From Solihabitans fulvus (GTDB taxonomy: Bacteria > Actinomycetota > Actinomycetes > Mycobacteriales > Pseudonocardiaceae): a DNA stretch of 64,000 bases. Positions 50,322 to 59,508 of this stretch are shown here, piece after piece. The stretch spans positions 62,001 through 126,000 of the forward strand of contig NZ_VUOB01000075.1 of the NCBI RefSeq assembly GCF_008386585.1, read 5' to 3'. Each line of letters begins with the position of its first letter. Position 1 is the first letter of the stretch. The notes under the pieces are model-generated. The model worked only from the letters and a program-made list of their open reading frames with translations. It did no database searches and was not told where the DNA came from. A program made the translations under genes and the position numbers.

Positions 50322-52478
50322 ATGTTTGAACGAATTGGCAGGCTGGTTGTGCACCGCCCATGGTGGACGATCGGGGCCTGGCTGGTCATCGCCGTCGCGG
50401 TCATCGCGCTGGCGCCCAAGCTGGAGTCCAGCAGCGATCAGAAGGACTTCCTGCCCACGCACTACGAATCGATTCAAGCGTCCGAGACGGCGGCGAAGGC
50501 CTTCGGGGAGCAGAACGCGAAGCCCTCGGCGATGCTGGTGTTCACCAGGGTCGACGGCGCCACGCTCAGCGACAGCGACCAGGCCAAGGTCGGCGAGGTC
50601 GTCAAGAGCCTCAGCGACAGGCACATCGGCAAGATCGAGTCGATCGTCACCGACCCGAAAGCCGTGTCGCCGAACAAACTCGTGCAGATCGGTCAGGCCA
50701 CGATCGACGGCAACGTCAACAAGGGCCCCGACAAGGACAGCGCCGACTCGGTCAAGGATCTGCGCGAGGCCGCCAAACCACTGGTCTCCGGCACCGGCCT
50801 CCAGCTGCACATCGGCGGCGACGCGGCACAGAGCCTGGACAGCCAGGACTCGCAGAACTCCAGCGCCATGCTCATCGGCCTCGGCACCGTCGCGGTCATC
50901 CTGGTGCTGCTCCTGGTCATCTTCCGCAGCCCGATCATCGCGCTGCTGCCGATCTTCCTCATCGCACTGGCCACCGCGGTGGCCAACGGCCTGATCGCCG
51001 ACGCGAGCAAGCTGTTCGGCCTCAAGTCCGACGCCTCGACCTCGGTCCTGCTGCCGATCGTCCTGTACGGCATCGGCACCGACTACCTGTTGTTCCTGCT
51101 GTTCCGCTATCGCGAACGGCTGCGGGCGGGGGAGGACCGCAAGCAGGCCATGGTGTCCGCGGTGAAGCGGGTCGGCGAGGCCATCACCTCGGCGGCCGGG
51201 GTCGTCATCGTCGCGTTCCTGTGCCTCACCATGGCTTCCATGGGCGGGTTCCGGCAGATGGGTCCCGCCCTTGCCATCGCCGTCGGAGTCACCCTGATCG
51301 CCGGCCTCACCCTGCTGCCCGCGGTGGTGTCCCTGATCGGCCCCAAGGTGTTCTGGCCGTCCAAGACCTGGAAGCGCGAGCCCAAGGCCCGGATCTCCGG
51401 TTCGGCTGGCGCGGTCGTCGCGAAGCGCCCCGTGCTGGTCGCCGTGATCTCCGGAGTGGTCATGATCGCGCTGGCCGTCGGCGCGTTCTCGTTCAAGGCC
51501 AACTTCGACTTCGGGTCGCTGCCAGCGCAGTTCGAGTCGAGCAAGGCGACCGAGGACCTCAAGAGCGGGTTCCCGGCCGGCATTCAGCAGCCGTCGCACG
51601 TGTACCTGCGCAGCGACACCGGAAAGCCTCTTGACGATGCCGCGCTGAAGACCTTCGGCGGCACGCTCGGCGAGGTCGACGGCGTCGGCCAGGCGCAGCC
51701 GCCGAAGTTCAACGGGGACCATACGGTCGCGGACTTCTCCGTCCCGCTCAAGTCCGAACCGACCAGCAGCGCGGCGATGGCGGTCGCCGGCGGTCCGCTG
51801 CGGGATGCCGCGCACGCGGCGGCCCCGACGGGCACCACTGCCCAGGTCGGCGGCATATCCTCGATCCTCGCCGATATCGAGACCGCCACGGAACGCGACT
51901 ACCGGGTCGTGTTCCCCATCGCCGCCGTCCTGATCATGCTGATCCTCGGACTGCTGCTGCGCAGCCTGGTCGCGCCGTGGTACCTGATGGTCACGGTCGG
52001 GCTCGGCTTCGTGTCGACGCTCGGTGCGACCGTCTGGATCTTCCAGAAACTCCAGCACCAGTCCGGCCTGATGTTCAGCATGCCGATCATCCTGTACATG
52101 TTCGTGGTCGCCATCGGCACCGACTACAACATCCTCATGGTCGCCAGACTCCGTGAGGAGGCGCAGGAAGGACACTCGCCGCGCGAGGCGGCGCGGCGGG
52201 CCGTCCGGTTCACCGGTCCCGCCATCGCCGCGGCCGGGGTCATCCTCGCCGGTACGTTCGCGGCCCTGATGCTCAGCGACCAGTCACTGATGAAGCAGCT
52301 CGGTTTCTCGGTGTCGTTCGGAATCCTGGTGTCGGCGTTCGTGATGGCCATGTTCCTCACGCCGTCGTTGACCGCTCTGTTCGGCAGGGCCGCGTGGTGG
52401 CCGGGTCACGGCGACCGCAAGCGGGCCATGGCAAGGGGCGACGAGCGGGATCGACACCTGGTAGGCAGTTCGCGGTAG
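50322..52478 (+). CDS. MMPL-family (RND) transporter
   Basis: A 718-residue membrane protein with about twelve TM segments in two halves, each with a large extracytoplasmic loop, as in the MmpL/RND lipid and drug exporters. TM4 and TM10 carry the proton-relay motifs 'LPIVLYGIGTDYLLFLLF' and 'YMFVVAIGTDYNILMVARL', with the Asp-Tyr pair of the family. ATG at 50322 follows GAGGGA. The hairpin upstream suggests that it is partly uncoupled from the DrrAB genes, yet it probably serves the same export task. The ends are complete; a strong terminator follows. Confidence 0.9.
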   Translation: MFERIGRLVVHRPWWTIGAWLVIAVAVIALAPKLESSSDQKDFLPTHYESIQASETAAKAFGEQNAKPSAMLVFTRVDGATLSDSDQAKVGEVVKSLSDRHIGKIESIVTDPKAVSPNKLVQIGQATIDGNVNKGPDKDSADSVKDLREAAKPLVSGTGLQLHIGGDAAQSLDSQDSQNSSAMLIGLGTVAVILVLLLVIFRSPIIALLPIFLIALATAVANGLIADASKLFGLKSDASTSVLLPIVLYGIGTDYLLFLLFRYRERLRAGEDRKQAMVSAVKRVGEAITSAAGVVIVAFLCLTMASMGGFRQMGPALAIAVGVTLIAGLTLLPAVVSLIGPKVFWPSKTWKREPKARISGSAGAVVAKRPVLVAVISGVVMIALAVGAFSFKANFDFGSLPAQFESSKATEDLKSGFPAGIQQPSHVYLRSDTGKPLDDAALKTFGGTLGEVDGVGQAQPPKFNGDHTVADFSVPLKSEPTSSAAMAVAGGPLRDAAHAAAPTGTTAQVGGISSILADIETATERDYRVVFPIAAVLIMLILGLLLRSLVAPWYLMVTVGLGFVSTLGATVWIFQKLQHQSGLMFSMPIILYMFVVAIGTDYNILMVARLREEAQEGHSPREAARRAVRFTGPAIAAAGVILAGTFAALMLSDQSLMKQLGFSVSFGILVSAFVMAMFLTPSLTALFGRAAWWPGHGDRKRAMARGDERDRHLVGSSR

Positions 52479-52504
52479 CCCCGGGTGCACGAGTTAGGCC
52501 TGCG

Positions 52505-52544
52505 CCAAGGACTCCGGCACGCGATGCTGTGCCGGAGTCCTTGG
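52505..52544. terminator. Strong terminator after the MMPL gene
   Basis: CCAAGGACTCCGGCAC (52505-52520) pairs perfectly with 52529-52544, loop 8 nt, 27 bp after the MMPL stop. Confidence 0.85.
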
Positions 52545-52692
52545 TGTCAGGCCTGGTTGAGCAACTGCCGCACCGTGATCGGACTGTTGGGTCCCGAGGC
52601 GAGGTCAGATGTCTCTACCACGCCCGAAATCAAGGATCACGCTCAGAACGGGGCTTGACGCGTGGAGTGAATCCGACTGGCGCTCTGCGCCC

Positions 52693-53202
52693 ATGTCAAC
52701 CCAGGATGCCCTCATGCACACCTTGCAGCATTGCTACTTCGCCCTCAAGTGCACCACCGTGTCGGCAGCAGAGATCACCGACCGACTCGGCTTGCAGCCC
52801 GACGAGGTCATGGTGCTGGGCAGCAAGCTGCCTGAACAGCAGGTGCCCCGCTGTCACGCGTGGAAGATCGTTCGGCAGAGCACCGAGAGCGTCGGCGACC
52901 AGATCCAGCACCTCGTCGACCGGTTGAGCCCAGTCCATACCCGACTGTTCGACCTCGTCGCCGAATCCGAGGTCGACCCGGTCATGCAGGTCGTGCGCTA
53001 CTTTCATCATCAGCAAGGAGTCCAGGCTCTACTCGACGGCTTTCCGCCGATGCCGCATGCCCATCGCCCGTTGGGCTGGAGCCTGCCGCTACCTGTACTT
53101 GACTTCCTGTCCTCCGCTCGATGCGAACTGGACGTCGACGAGTACGACCTCAGCGACGAAGGCGTCGGCAACTCCGCCCACGGATCCCCAGCCACAGGCT
53201 AA
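52693..53202 (+). CDS. DUF4279 protein
   Basis: A protein of about 169 residues with the DUF4279 pattern: 'LQHCYFALKCTTVSAAEITD' then 'LGLQPDEVMVLGSKL', a central helix 'VGDQIQHLVDRLSPVHTRLF' and 'CELDVDEYDLSDE' at the end. Members are small cytoplasmic proteins, often in toxin-immunity or unknown contexts; no function is established. ATG 52693 and ATG 52714 are both possible starts; neither has a strong ribosome site, and an ATG at 52609 is also in frame. Confidence 0.6.
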   Translation: MSTQDALMHTLQHCYFALKCTTVSAAEITDRLGLQPDEVMVLGSKLPEQQVPRCHAWKIVRQSTESVGDQIQHLVDRLSPVHTRLFDLVAESEVDPVMQVVRYFHHQQGVQALLDGFPPMPHAHRPLGWSLPLPVLDFLSSARCELDVDEYDLSDEGVGNSAHGSPATG

Positions 53203-53396
53203 AGAACAAGCTGAGCGAACTCTCTCACCACCATCGAGGGCATGTCGTGACGGCAACGCCATCCAAGGCGGCCGAGATGAACCTGGCCCGCCGCCGGGAC
53301 AGCGACACCAAGCGCGCCATCTGCACCCGAGATCCACGCCCGTGTCGACGAGCGTCCAGGGATTTTGATGCCACCATCGCATGTCAGGATGCTCAG
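53203..53396. other. Intergenic interval with a possible short remnant
   Basis: A plus-strand frame beginning GTG at about 53246 reads 'TATPSKAAEMNLARRRDSDT', which loosely resembles the N-terminus of recombinase-associated accessory proteins (DUF6262-like), and then runs into the phosphotransferase frame. I do not call it a gene. Confidence 0.3.
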
Positions 53397-54350
53397 GTGT
53401 CACCTCGCGCGCGTGCCGTCGATCCTGACCGCCTTGCCCAGTGGTGCCTGGAGCATCTGGGCAGCCCGCCAGCGGAGGAGCTGTTCAGATCCGGGTACCT
53501 GTCCGCTGTCATCGGGCTCCGGTTGGCGGACCACCGTGCGGTCGTGGTCAAGGTTCGTCCGGACTCGCCGCGGATCGCGGCCTGCGTCGACGTGCAGCGC
53601 CGCATGTTCCAGGCCGGCTATCCGTGCCCCCAGCCGCTCACCGGCGCCGCTCCTTTCGGCGGCGACGTCGCCACCGCGGAGGCGTACGTCCCCGGAGGTG
53701 CCGCGCTCCCGAGCGCGGAGCACGCGCCCCTGGCCTTCGCGGAGGCGTTCGCGCGGCTGATCCGGCTGGCTCCCCGGCCGGCCGAGGTGTCCACGCTCGC
53801 CCCGGTACCGTCGTGGGCGGCCTGGAACCACGCAGGGGACGGACTGTGGCCGTGTTCGGAGGAAGACCCCGATGTCAACCTTGACGAGGTGGCCGGCGCG
53901 GAGTGGATCGACGATGCCGGGCGCCGCGCCCGTGACCTGTTGCGAGCCGGGAAGTCCGACGCCGTGCTCGGCCACTGCGACTGGCTTGCCGGCAACCTGC
54001 GCTGGAGCGCGGACGCGCTGCTGGTGGTGCACGACTGGGACAGCGTGACCGTTGAGAGCGAAGAGGTCCTGGTTGGCTTTGCTGCCGCGCTGTATTCGAC
54101 CGTCAGCGCGGACGAGCTGGCCAGCGTCGAGGACACCGAGCGGTTCCTCGTCGCGTACTGCCAGGCGCGTGGCCGGGAGTTCAGCGCCGGCGAACTCCAA
54201 CGGGCGTGGGCGGCGGGCGTCTGGACCAGGGCCTACGACGCCAAGTTCCAGCACGCGGTCGGGCAGCCCATCACCTCGCTGTCGGAGCATGAGGCCCGCG
54301 AGCGCTTCCGCCGTGCCGGCGCCGCATCACCACACGACCAGGTGACCTGA
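53397..54350 (+). CDS. Aminoglycoside-phosphotransferase-like kinase
   Basis: A 317-residue protein of the APH/choline-kinase fold. The N-lobe has the nucleotide Lys in 'HRAVVVKVRPDSPRIAAC'. The catalytic loop is 'VLGHCDWLAGNLRW' (His-x-Asp, then Asn), and the metal-binding Asp is in 'LLVVHDWDSVTVESEEV'. The family phosphorylates antibiotics, sugars or choline-like compounds; the substrate is not clear. GTG at 53397 with AGGA seven bases before it is preferred; the frame stays open upstream only by chance. No partner gene is apparent. Confidence 0.75.
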   Translation: MSPRARAVDPDRLAQWCLEHLGSPPAEELFRSGYLSAVIGLRLADHRAVVVKVRPDSPRIAACVDVQRRMFQAGYPCPQPLTGAAPFGGDVATAEAYVPGGAALPSAEHAPLAFAEAFARLIRLAPRPAEVSTLAPVPSWAAWNHAGDGLWPCSEEDPDVNLDEVAGAEWIDDAGRRARDLLRAGKSDAVLGHCDWLAGNLRWSADALLVVHDWDSVTVESEEVLVGFAAALYSTVSADELASVEDTERFLVAYCQARGREFSAGELQRAWAAGVWTRAYDAKFQHAVGQPITSLSEHEARERFRRAGAASPHDQVT

Positions 54351-54357
54351 CCTACGC

Positions 54358-55353
54358 CTACGGCCTACCTTTGCTCGCGGCGCGGCCGGCGCGACGGGAC
54401 AGTTCCGCGAACGCCACTCGCAGCTCCGGCGGCCCGATCACCTCGATCTCGGTGTCGAAGCGGGCCAACGCCGCCGCGAGGGCGGCCCAGGACCAGGACC
54501 CCGTCGTCAGCCTGGTCCGGCCGGCGCCGAGTTCCTCGACGACGCCGTCGCCGGCGAACGGGGCCACCTCCGCTGCGGGCAGGTCGAGGATCACCTCACC
54601 GCGGCAGGGCCAGGCGTCCGCGCTCTCGGCACCCTTGAACCGGGCCGACAAGAACGCGGCTACGTCGCCGCCCGGCACGTCCCGGGCCGCGAACCGCGGT
54701 CCGGTCGGGACCCGCGGTGTCATCCGGTCGGCGCGGAAGGCCCGCCAGTCGCCGCGGTCGGGGTCCCAGCCGACGACGTACCAGCGCCCGGCCCGCACCA
54801 CGAGATGGTGGGGCTGCACCCGGCGGGGCGGGGGCAGCTCGGCGTCCTCGGGTTGTCCCGGCGGACGGTAGTCGAACCGCAGCTCCTCGCCCGCTCGGAC
54901 CGCGGCGCTCAGCGTGAGCAGGATGGCGGCGTCGACCTGGGGCTCGGTGCCGTGCCGGGCCGCGCTGATCTCGAGGGCGTCGACGCGCTGCCGCAACCGC
55001 GACGGCAGCACCTGCCGCACCGTGGTCAGGGCTCGCAAGGCTGCCTCCTCGATGCCCGCGCCCGTCCCGACGGCGATCCGCAGCGCCACGGCCAGCGCGA
55101 CCGCCTGTTCCTCGTCGAACAGCAGTGGCGGTAGCTGGCTGCCGGCTTCGAGCCGGTAGCCGCCGTCGGGGCCCTTGACCGCCTGGACGGGATAGCCCAG
55201 CTCGCGCAGCCGGTCGACGTCGCGGCGCACGGTCCGCTCGCTGACGCCCAGCCGCTCGGCGAGCAGGCCGCCTGGCCAGTCCCGGCGGGCTTGCAGCATG
55301 GACAACAGCGACAGCAGCCGGCTGGAGGTCGTCGTCGAGGAGGCAATCGGCAT
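54358..55353 (-). CDS. WYL-domain regulator with HTH
   Basis: A 331-residue regulator. Residues 12-70 form a DeoR-like HTH ('LLSLLSMLQARRDWPGGLLA', 'ERTVRRDVDRLRELGYPVQA'). Residues 140-220 are the WYL domain ('LRFDYRPP', 'RRVQPHHLVVRAGRWYVVGW', 'WRAFRADRM'), which binds ligands or nucleic acid, and a WCX-type C-terminal end follows. ATG at 55353 is the start. It is divergent from the VOC protein at 55468, which it most likely controls; YafY-type regulator/VOC pairs are common in actinomycetes. Confidence 0.85.
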   Translation of the reverse strand: MPIASSTTTSSRLLSLLSMLQARRDWPGGLLAERLGVSERTVRRDVDRLRELGYPVQAVKGPDGGYRLEAGSQLPPLLFDEEQAVALAVALRIAVGTGAGIEEAALRALTTVRQVLPSRLRQRVDALEISAARHGTEPQVDAAILLTLSAAVRAGEELRFDYRPPGQPEDAELPPPRRVQPHHLVVRAGRWYVVGWDPDRGDWRAFRADRMTPRVPTGPRFAARDVPGGDVAAFLSARFKGAESADAWPCRGEVILDLPAAEVAPFAGDGVVEELGAGRTRLTTGSWSWAALAAALARFDTEIEVIGPPELRVAFAELSRRAGRAASKGRP

Positions 55354-55467
55354 GGTTCTCACCCTGCCACCAATAGCGGACGTTCTCTGACCGGTACTGC
55401 TGACATCGTCGTTCTTGTCGCCGGAAGCCTCCGGCACCAGGAACCACTCGCGAAGGACCGAAACACC

Positions 55468-55932
55468 ATGTCGCTCAACGCTGTCGCCCACCTGAACTTC
55501 CACGGCCAGGCCCGCGAAGCCCTGGAGTTCTACCAGTCGGTGTTCGGCGGGCAGCTCACCGTCGCCACCTACGCCGACTTCGGGATGCCCGCCGAGCTGC
55601 CCGGCGCCGCCCACGTCGTGTTCGGCCAGGTCGTCGCCGACAGCGGCTTCCGGGTCATGGCCTACGACGTGCCCGGCGAGCACACGCCGACCGCCCCTGG
55701 CGCGCCCACCACGCGTCGGGACAACGGCACCACGATCACCAAGGAGCCGTTCTTCCTGTCCGTTCGCGGTGCGAGCATCGACGAGGTCACCCCGGTGTGG
55801 GAGGGCCTCGCCAAGGGCGCGACCGTGATCGAGGCGTTCGGCCCCGCCCAGTGGGCGCCCGCCTTCGGGATGCTCGCCGACCGCTTCGGCGTTACCTGGA
55901 TCGTCGACGTGGAGTCCAGGCACACCAACTAG
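55468..55932 (+). CDS. VOC-family protein (PhnB-like)
   Basis: A 154-residue protein of the vicinal-oxygen-chelate fold, of the PhnB-like type: 'VAHLNFHGQAREALEFYQSV', 'VFFGQ'-like strand 'HVVFGQVVADSGFRVMAYDV', and 'WEGLAKGATVIEAFGPAQWA' with 'FGMLADRFGVTWIVDV' at the end. Members include metal-binding enzymes and binding proteins for drugs; the reaction is unknown. ATG at 55468 follows GAAGGA. It faces the WYL regulator. Confidence 0.85.
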   Translation: MSLNAVAHLNFHGQAREALEFYQSVFGGQLTVATYADFGMPAELPGAAHVVFGQVVADSGFRVMAYDVPGEHTPTAPGAPTTRRDNGTTITKEPFFLSVRGASIDEVTPVWEGLAKGATVIEAFGPAQWAPAFGMLADRFGVTWIVDVESRHTN

Positions 55933-55988
55933 TTCTGCGGGTCACACCCGGTCATCAGCCGCTGAAGACCCGGGCGGGCAACGGTTTC

Positions 55989-56747
55989 TCAGCCCGCGCG
56001 GGTCGCGGTGATGCCGCCGTCGACCGCGATCGTCGTGCCGTGCACGTACGCTGCCTGGTCCGATGCCAGCCACGCGACCGTAGCCGCGATGTCGTCCGGC
56101 GTGCCTGCGCGCCCGGCGGGCAGGTTTTCGGTCATGCGGCGGATGACGTCGTCGGAGCCGTCGTTGATCGGGGTGCGCGTGGCGCCCGGCGCGACGGTGT
56201 TGACGCGCACGCCGCGCGGCCCGAACTCCGCAGCCCAACTGCGGGCGAGCTGCGCTTCGGCGGCCTTCGACGCGGAGTAGAGGCCGACGAACGCGTGGCC
56301 GACCTCCGCCATCCACGAGCCGACCACGACGATCGCGCCATGCCCCTGCTCGGTCATCGCGGGCGCCAGCGCGGCGGTGAGGACGTGCGGCGCGCGGATG
56401 TTGACCGCGAGCGTCTGCTCAAGGTCCACATCGGACAGTCCGAGCGTGTCCACGGCGGGACAGACCGCGGCATTGTGTACCAACAGGTCGATGGTGGCGC
56501 CAGCGGCATCGGTTGTGTCCCTGGCGAAGGCGCGCAAGGCGTCCGGGACGGCGGCGAGGTCGGAGGCGATGAACATGGCGTCGCCGCCGTTGTCGTGGAT
56601 CTCCTGCACCACGGCGTCGCCGCGCGCGGTGTCGCGGCCAGTGACGACGACCCGCGCGCCTTCGGCGGCGAGGCGGTGCGCGGTGGCGGCGCCGATGCCG
56701 CTGGTGGATCCGGTGACGAGGGCCGTGCGGCCGGTGAGTGTCTGCAT
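55989..56747 (-). CDS. SDR-family oxidoreductase
   Basis: A 252-residue classical short-chain dehydrogenase. It has 'TGRTALVTGSTSGIGAATAH' for NAD(P) binding, 'LLVHNAAVCP', the catalytic Ser in 'IVVVGSWMAEVG' and Tyr-x-x-x-Lys in 'LYSASKAAEAQLAR'. 'VNTVAPGATRTP' and the end 'AVDGGITATRAG' are typical. ATG at 56747 is chosen; a TTG four codons upstream is in frame. Its start region overlaps that of the truncated XRE gene on the other strand, which probably regulated it. The substrate is unknown. Confidence 0.9.
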   Translation of the reverse strand: MQTLTGRTALVTGSTSGIGAATAHRLAAEGARVVVTGRDTARGDAVVQEIHDNGGDAMFIASDLAAVPDALRAFARDTTDAAGATIDLLVHNAAVCPAVDTLGLSDVDLEQTLAVNIRAPHVLTAALAPAMTEQGHGAIVVVGSWMAEVGHAFVGLYSASKAAEAQLARSWAAEFGPRGVRVNTVAPGATRTPINDGSDDVIRRMTENLPAGRAGTPDDIAATVAWLASDQAAYVHGTTIAVDGGITATRAG

Positions 56748-57490
56748 ATCCCCAGGCAACGCCGGTCCGTAGCGGGGGCCGAACAGTCATTGTGTTAGGA
56801 GCTCTTAGCCCGGACCACTACAGCCGCATCGAGCAGGGCCGGCAGCCGACGATCAGCGAGGACGTCGTGGAAGGGCTGTCGCGAGCGCTGGGCCTGGACG
56901 ACATCGAACGCGAGCACCTGCGTTACCTCGCCGCGCCTGTCCGTCGCGGGCCGCGCGACGACAGCGCGCCGCAGCGGGCGGACCCCGGTCTGCTGCGGGT
57001 GATGGACAGCCTCGACGTGCCGGTGCTGCTGCTCGGCCGCCGTGGCGTGATCCTGGCGCGCAACGCGCTCCTCACCGCCGTGCTTGGTGCACCGATGGAG
57101 CCCGAATCGTCTTTTCTGCGCTGGCTTTTCCTCGACCCCCTCGCGCGGGAGCGGATCGTGAACTGGGCCGATTTCGCCGCCGCGGCCGTCGGTGCGATGC
57201 GCTACGAGGTCGGCCGGCACCCCGGTGACCGACGCTTGGTCGCGCTGGTCACCGAGCTGCGCGCCGCCGATCCGGATGTGGCGCGCTGGTGGGATGACCT
57301 TGGCGTCACCGACCGCACGTCGGTGGGCAAGCGGATCGCGCACCCGGTGGCCGGGCCGCTGGAGTTCGGGATCGAGTCGGTCGAGAAGCCGCACGACCCC
57401 GAACAGCGGCTGGTCGTCTACACCGTCGAACCAGACTCGCCCACCGCACGGAACCTCCCGCTGCTCGCGGCGTGGGAGACCGTCAGCTGA
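56738..57490 (+). pseudogene. XRE regulator with MmyB-like domain, 5'-truncated
   Basis: From about residue 20 the frame reads 'LGALSPDHYSRIEQGRQPTI', 'VVEGLSRALGLDDIEREHLR', the second half of an XRE HTH, and then the MmyB-like ligand domain ('VLLLGRRGVILARNALLTAV', 'FAAAAVGAMRYEVGRHPGDR', 'RIAHPVAGPLEFGIESV'). Intact members begin with about 40 residues including 'RREEVAALAG', which are replaced here by unrelated sequence ('SAYPQATPVRSGG'). ATG 56738 overlaps the SDR start; GTG 56792 is another possible start. DNA binding would be lost or impaired. Confidence 0.7.
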
Positions 57491-57563
57491 CCGCCACGCT
57501 CACCAAAAGTCACTGTCCTTTTTGGACAGATCTTGCGGGTGACGGCGTCCGGTCAGGTCGCTT

Positions 57564-58220
57564 TCAGGTGATTCCCTTGAGGAAGATGTCAATTCCGGCC
57601 ATGAACTGCTTGCGATCGTCGTGATCGCGCAGGTGCGACGCCGCGTCGCGGACGACCTGGTCGTCGTCTCGTTCGGTCCATGCGGATGCCAGCGCGTCGA
57701 GGTAGTTCTGTCGCTTGGCCTCGTCGGACGAGCGACGTGCCCCGGCGGCGAACTGGGCGGCCGATCCGAAGATGTAACTCGCCAGGGCGGCTCCGGCGTC
57801 TGATCGAGCTGAGCCGTCGATGCCGAGGCCTTGTAGTTGCACGGCAATGCTTTTCCAGATCCGCAGGACCGCCGGCTGGAGGGGTTCGCGGGCGAGTTGG
57901 GTGCCGACCCACGGGTGGGCGTCGAGGGCGTCGAATATCGCGAGCGAGAGGTCCCGGATTGCCGTGGTCGGGTCGGTGCCGTCGGCGGTGCGCTCGGTTG
58001 CCGCGCGGATGACATCGTCGGCGGCCGCGGCGAGCAGGTCGTCCACACCCGCGACGTGGTGGTAGATCGCACCTCGACCTGTCGAGAGGCGGCTGGTCAG
58101 GGCCCGGACGGTCAGACCCGACTCACCGTCCGCGTCCAGGAGCTCGATCGCAGCCTCGACTATCCGCTGCCGCGACAGCGCGTCGCGCCGTCTCGGGGCG
58201 CGCGCAGAAGTGACGGTCAT
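57564..58220 (-). CDS. TetR-family repressor
   Basis: A 218-residue repressor. The N-terminal HTH is 'RIVEAAIELLDADGESGLTV' plus 'LTSRLSTGRGAIYHHVAGVD', the TetR pattern with 'AIYHHV' in the recognition helix. The C-terminal ligand domain is all helical ('RDLSLAIFDALDAHPWVGTQ'). ATG at 58220 faces the FAD monooxygenase at 58305. Two copies of TGGACCG-TGGTCCA between the starts are the likely operators. The ligand is probably the substrate of the monooxygenase. Confidence 0.9.
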   Translation of the reverse strand: MTVTSARAPRRRDALSRQRIVEAAIELLDADGESGLTVRALTSRLSTGRGAIYHHVAGVDDLLAAAADDVIRAATERTADGTDPTTAIRDLSLAIFDALDAHPWVGTQLAREPLQPAVLRIWKSIAVQLQGLGIDGSARSDAGAALASYIFGSAAQFAAGARRSSDEAKRQNYLDALASAWTERDDDQVVRDAASHLRDHDDRKQFMAGIDIFLKGIT

Positions 58221-58238
58221 GGCTCATCTTGACACGAA

Positions 58239-58284
58239 TGGACCGCTGGTCCACAATCCAACTCGCGTTGGACCGATGGTCCAA
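58239..58284. promoter_or_regulatory. Twin TetR operators
   Basis: TGGACCGCTGGTCCA at 58239-58253 and TTGGACCGATGGTCCAA at 58268-58284 are near-identical palindromes, 30 bp apart between centres (three helix turns), in the 84-bp TetR/monooxygenase promoter gap. Confidence 0.8.
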
Positions 58285-58304
58285 TCTGACGTGGAGGGGC
58301 TTTC

Positions 58305-59465
58305 ATGACCACACCCGTTACCGTCATCGGCGCCGGACTGGGCGGCCTGACGCTGGCCCGCGTGCTGCACCTGCGCGGCGTTCCCGTCACCGTCTACGAC
58401 GCCGACGCCTCGGCGCACGCCCGCACCCAGGGTGGCCAACTCGACCTGCACGAGCACAACGGGCAGCTCGCCCTCCACCTCGCCGACCTGGACGAGGAGT
58501 ACCGGTCGATCCTGCACCGGGGCGGTGCCGCACAACGGGTGTGTGACCGGCACGCGGTCGTTCTCGGTGACGTCCCCGACGACGGCTCGATGACCAAGCC
58601 CGAAGCGCTGCGCGGCGACATCCGCCGCGTCCTGCTCGACTCGCTGCCCAGGGGAACAGTGCGGTGGGGCAAGAAGCTCGTCACCGCGACCGCGGTCGGC
58701 AACGGACAGCACGAGCTCGTGTTCGCCGACGGTTCGACCGTCACGACCGAGCTGCTGGTCGGCGCGGACGGCACCTGGTCCAAGGTCCGATCACTGGTCT
58801 CCGAGCACACTCCGACGTATACGGGGATGAGCTACATCGACACCTATCTGCACGACGTCGACCACCGTCATCGAGCCAGCGCCGCGATCGTCGGCAACGG
58901 CGCGCTCTACGCCCTCGAACCCGGCGGGGGTTTCCTCGCGCACCGCGAGGCTGACGCCGTCATCCACACCTACGTCTGCATGTCCCGGCCCGTCGAGTGG
59001 TTCGATGCCGTCGACTTCGCCGACGCCGACGCCACCCGCGCCGTCATCGCCGCGGAGTTCGACGGCTGGGCGCCGGAGCTCACCGCCCTCATCGCCCACA
59101 GTGACACCGCGCCAGTGCTGCGCAGCATCTACCAGCTCCCAGACCAGCACCGGTGGGCCCGAGTTCCCGGCGTGACCCTCCTCGGGGACGCTGCCCACGT
59201 CACTGTCCCCGGCGGCGAAGGCGCCAACCTGGCCATGCTCGACGGTGCCGAACTCGCCCACGCCATCGCCGCACACCGACACGACACCGACGCGGCCCTC
59301 GCCGCGTATGAGGCGGTCATGTTCCCGCGCAGCCACGCCGAAGCAACAGCAGCACACGAGACTGTCGAACTCGTCTTCGGCCACGACGCGCCGCACGCCC
59401 TTGCCAGACTCTTCAACGGTGACAGGGAAAAGCCGCACCACACCGCGAAGGGGCAGTGCGCCTGA
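58305..59465 (+). CDS. FAD-dependent monooxygenase (TetX-like)
   Basis: A 386-residue flavoprotein hydroxylase. 'PVTVIGAGLGGLTLARVLHL' binds the ADP part of FAD, 'GGQLDLHEHNGQLALHLADL' and 'LLVGADGTWSKVRSLV' (DG motif) follow, and 'VTLLGDAAHVTVPGGEGANL' (GD motif) ends the cofactor site. The 'GGQLDLHEHNGQ' stretch is shared with tetracycline-degrading TetX-type and related enzymes, so it may hydroxylate a xenobiotic or antibiotic; the substrate is not known. ATG at 58305 lies after GGAGGGG. It is controlled by the divergent TetR repressor through twin operators. Confidence 0.85.
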   Translation: MTTPVTVIGAGLGGLTLARVLHLRGVPVTVYDADASAHARTQGGQLDLHEHNGQLALHLADLDEEYRSILHRGGAAQRVCDRHAVVLGDVPDDGSMTKPEALRGDIRRVLLDSLPRGTVRWGKKLVTATAVGNGQHELVFADGSTVTTELLVGADGTWSKVRSLVSEHTPTYTGMSYIDTYLHDVDHRHRASAAIVGNGALYALEPGGGFLAHREADAVIHTYVCMSRPVEWFDAVDFADADATRAVIAAEFDGWAPELTALIAHSDTAPVLRSIYQLPDQHRWARVPGVTLLGDAAHVTVPGGEGANLAMLDGAELAHAIAAHRHDTDAALAAYEAVMFPRSHAEATAAHETVELVFGHDAPHALARLFNGDREKPHHTAKGQCA

Positions 59466-59508
59466 TCGGCGGAGTCCCTCGGTCAGGGGTGTGAGAGGCG
59501 GGTCGGCA

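Noticed and set aside
53246..53396. A recombinase-accessory (DUF6262-like) gene before the phosphotransferase
   Set aside because: Similarity is limited to about 20 residues and the frame merges into the kinase gene without a stop.
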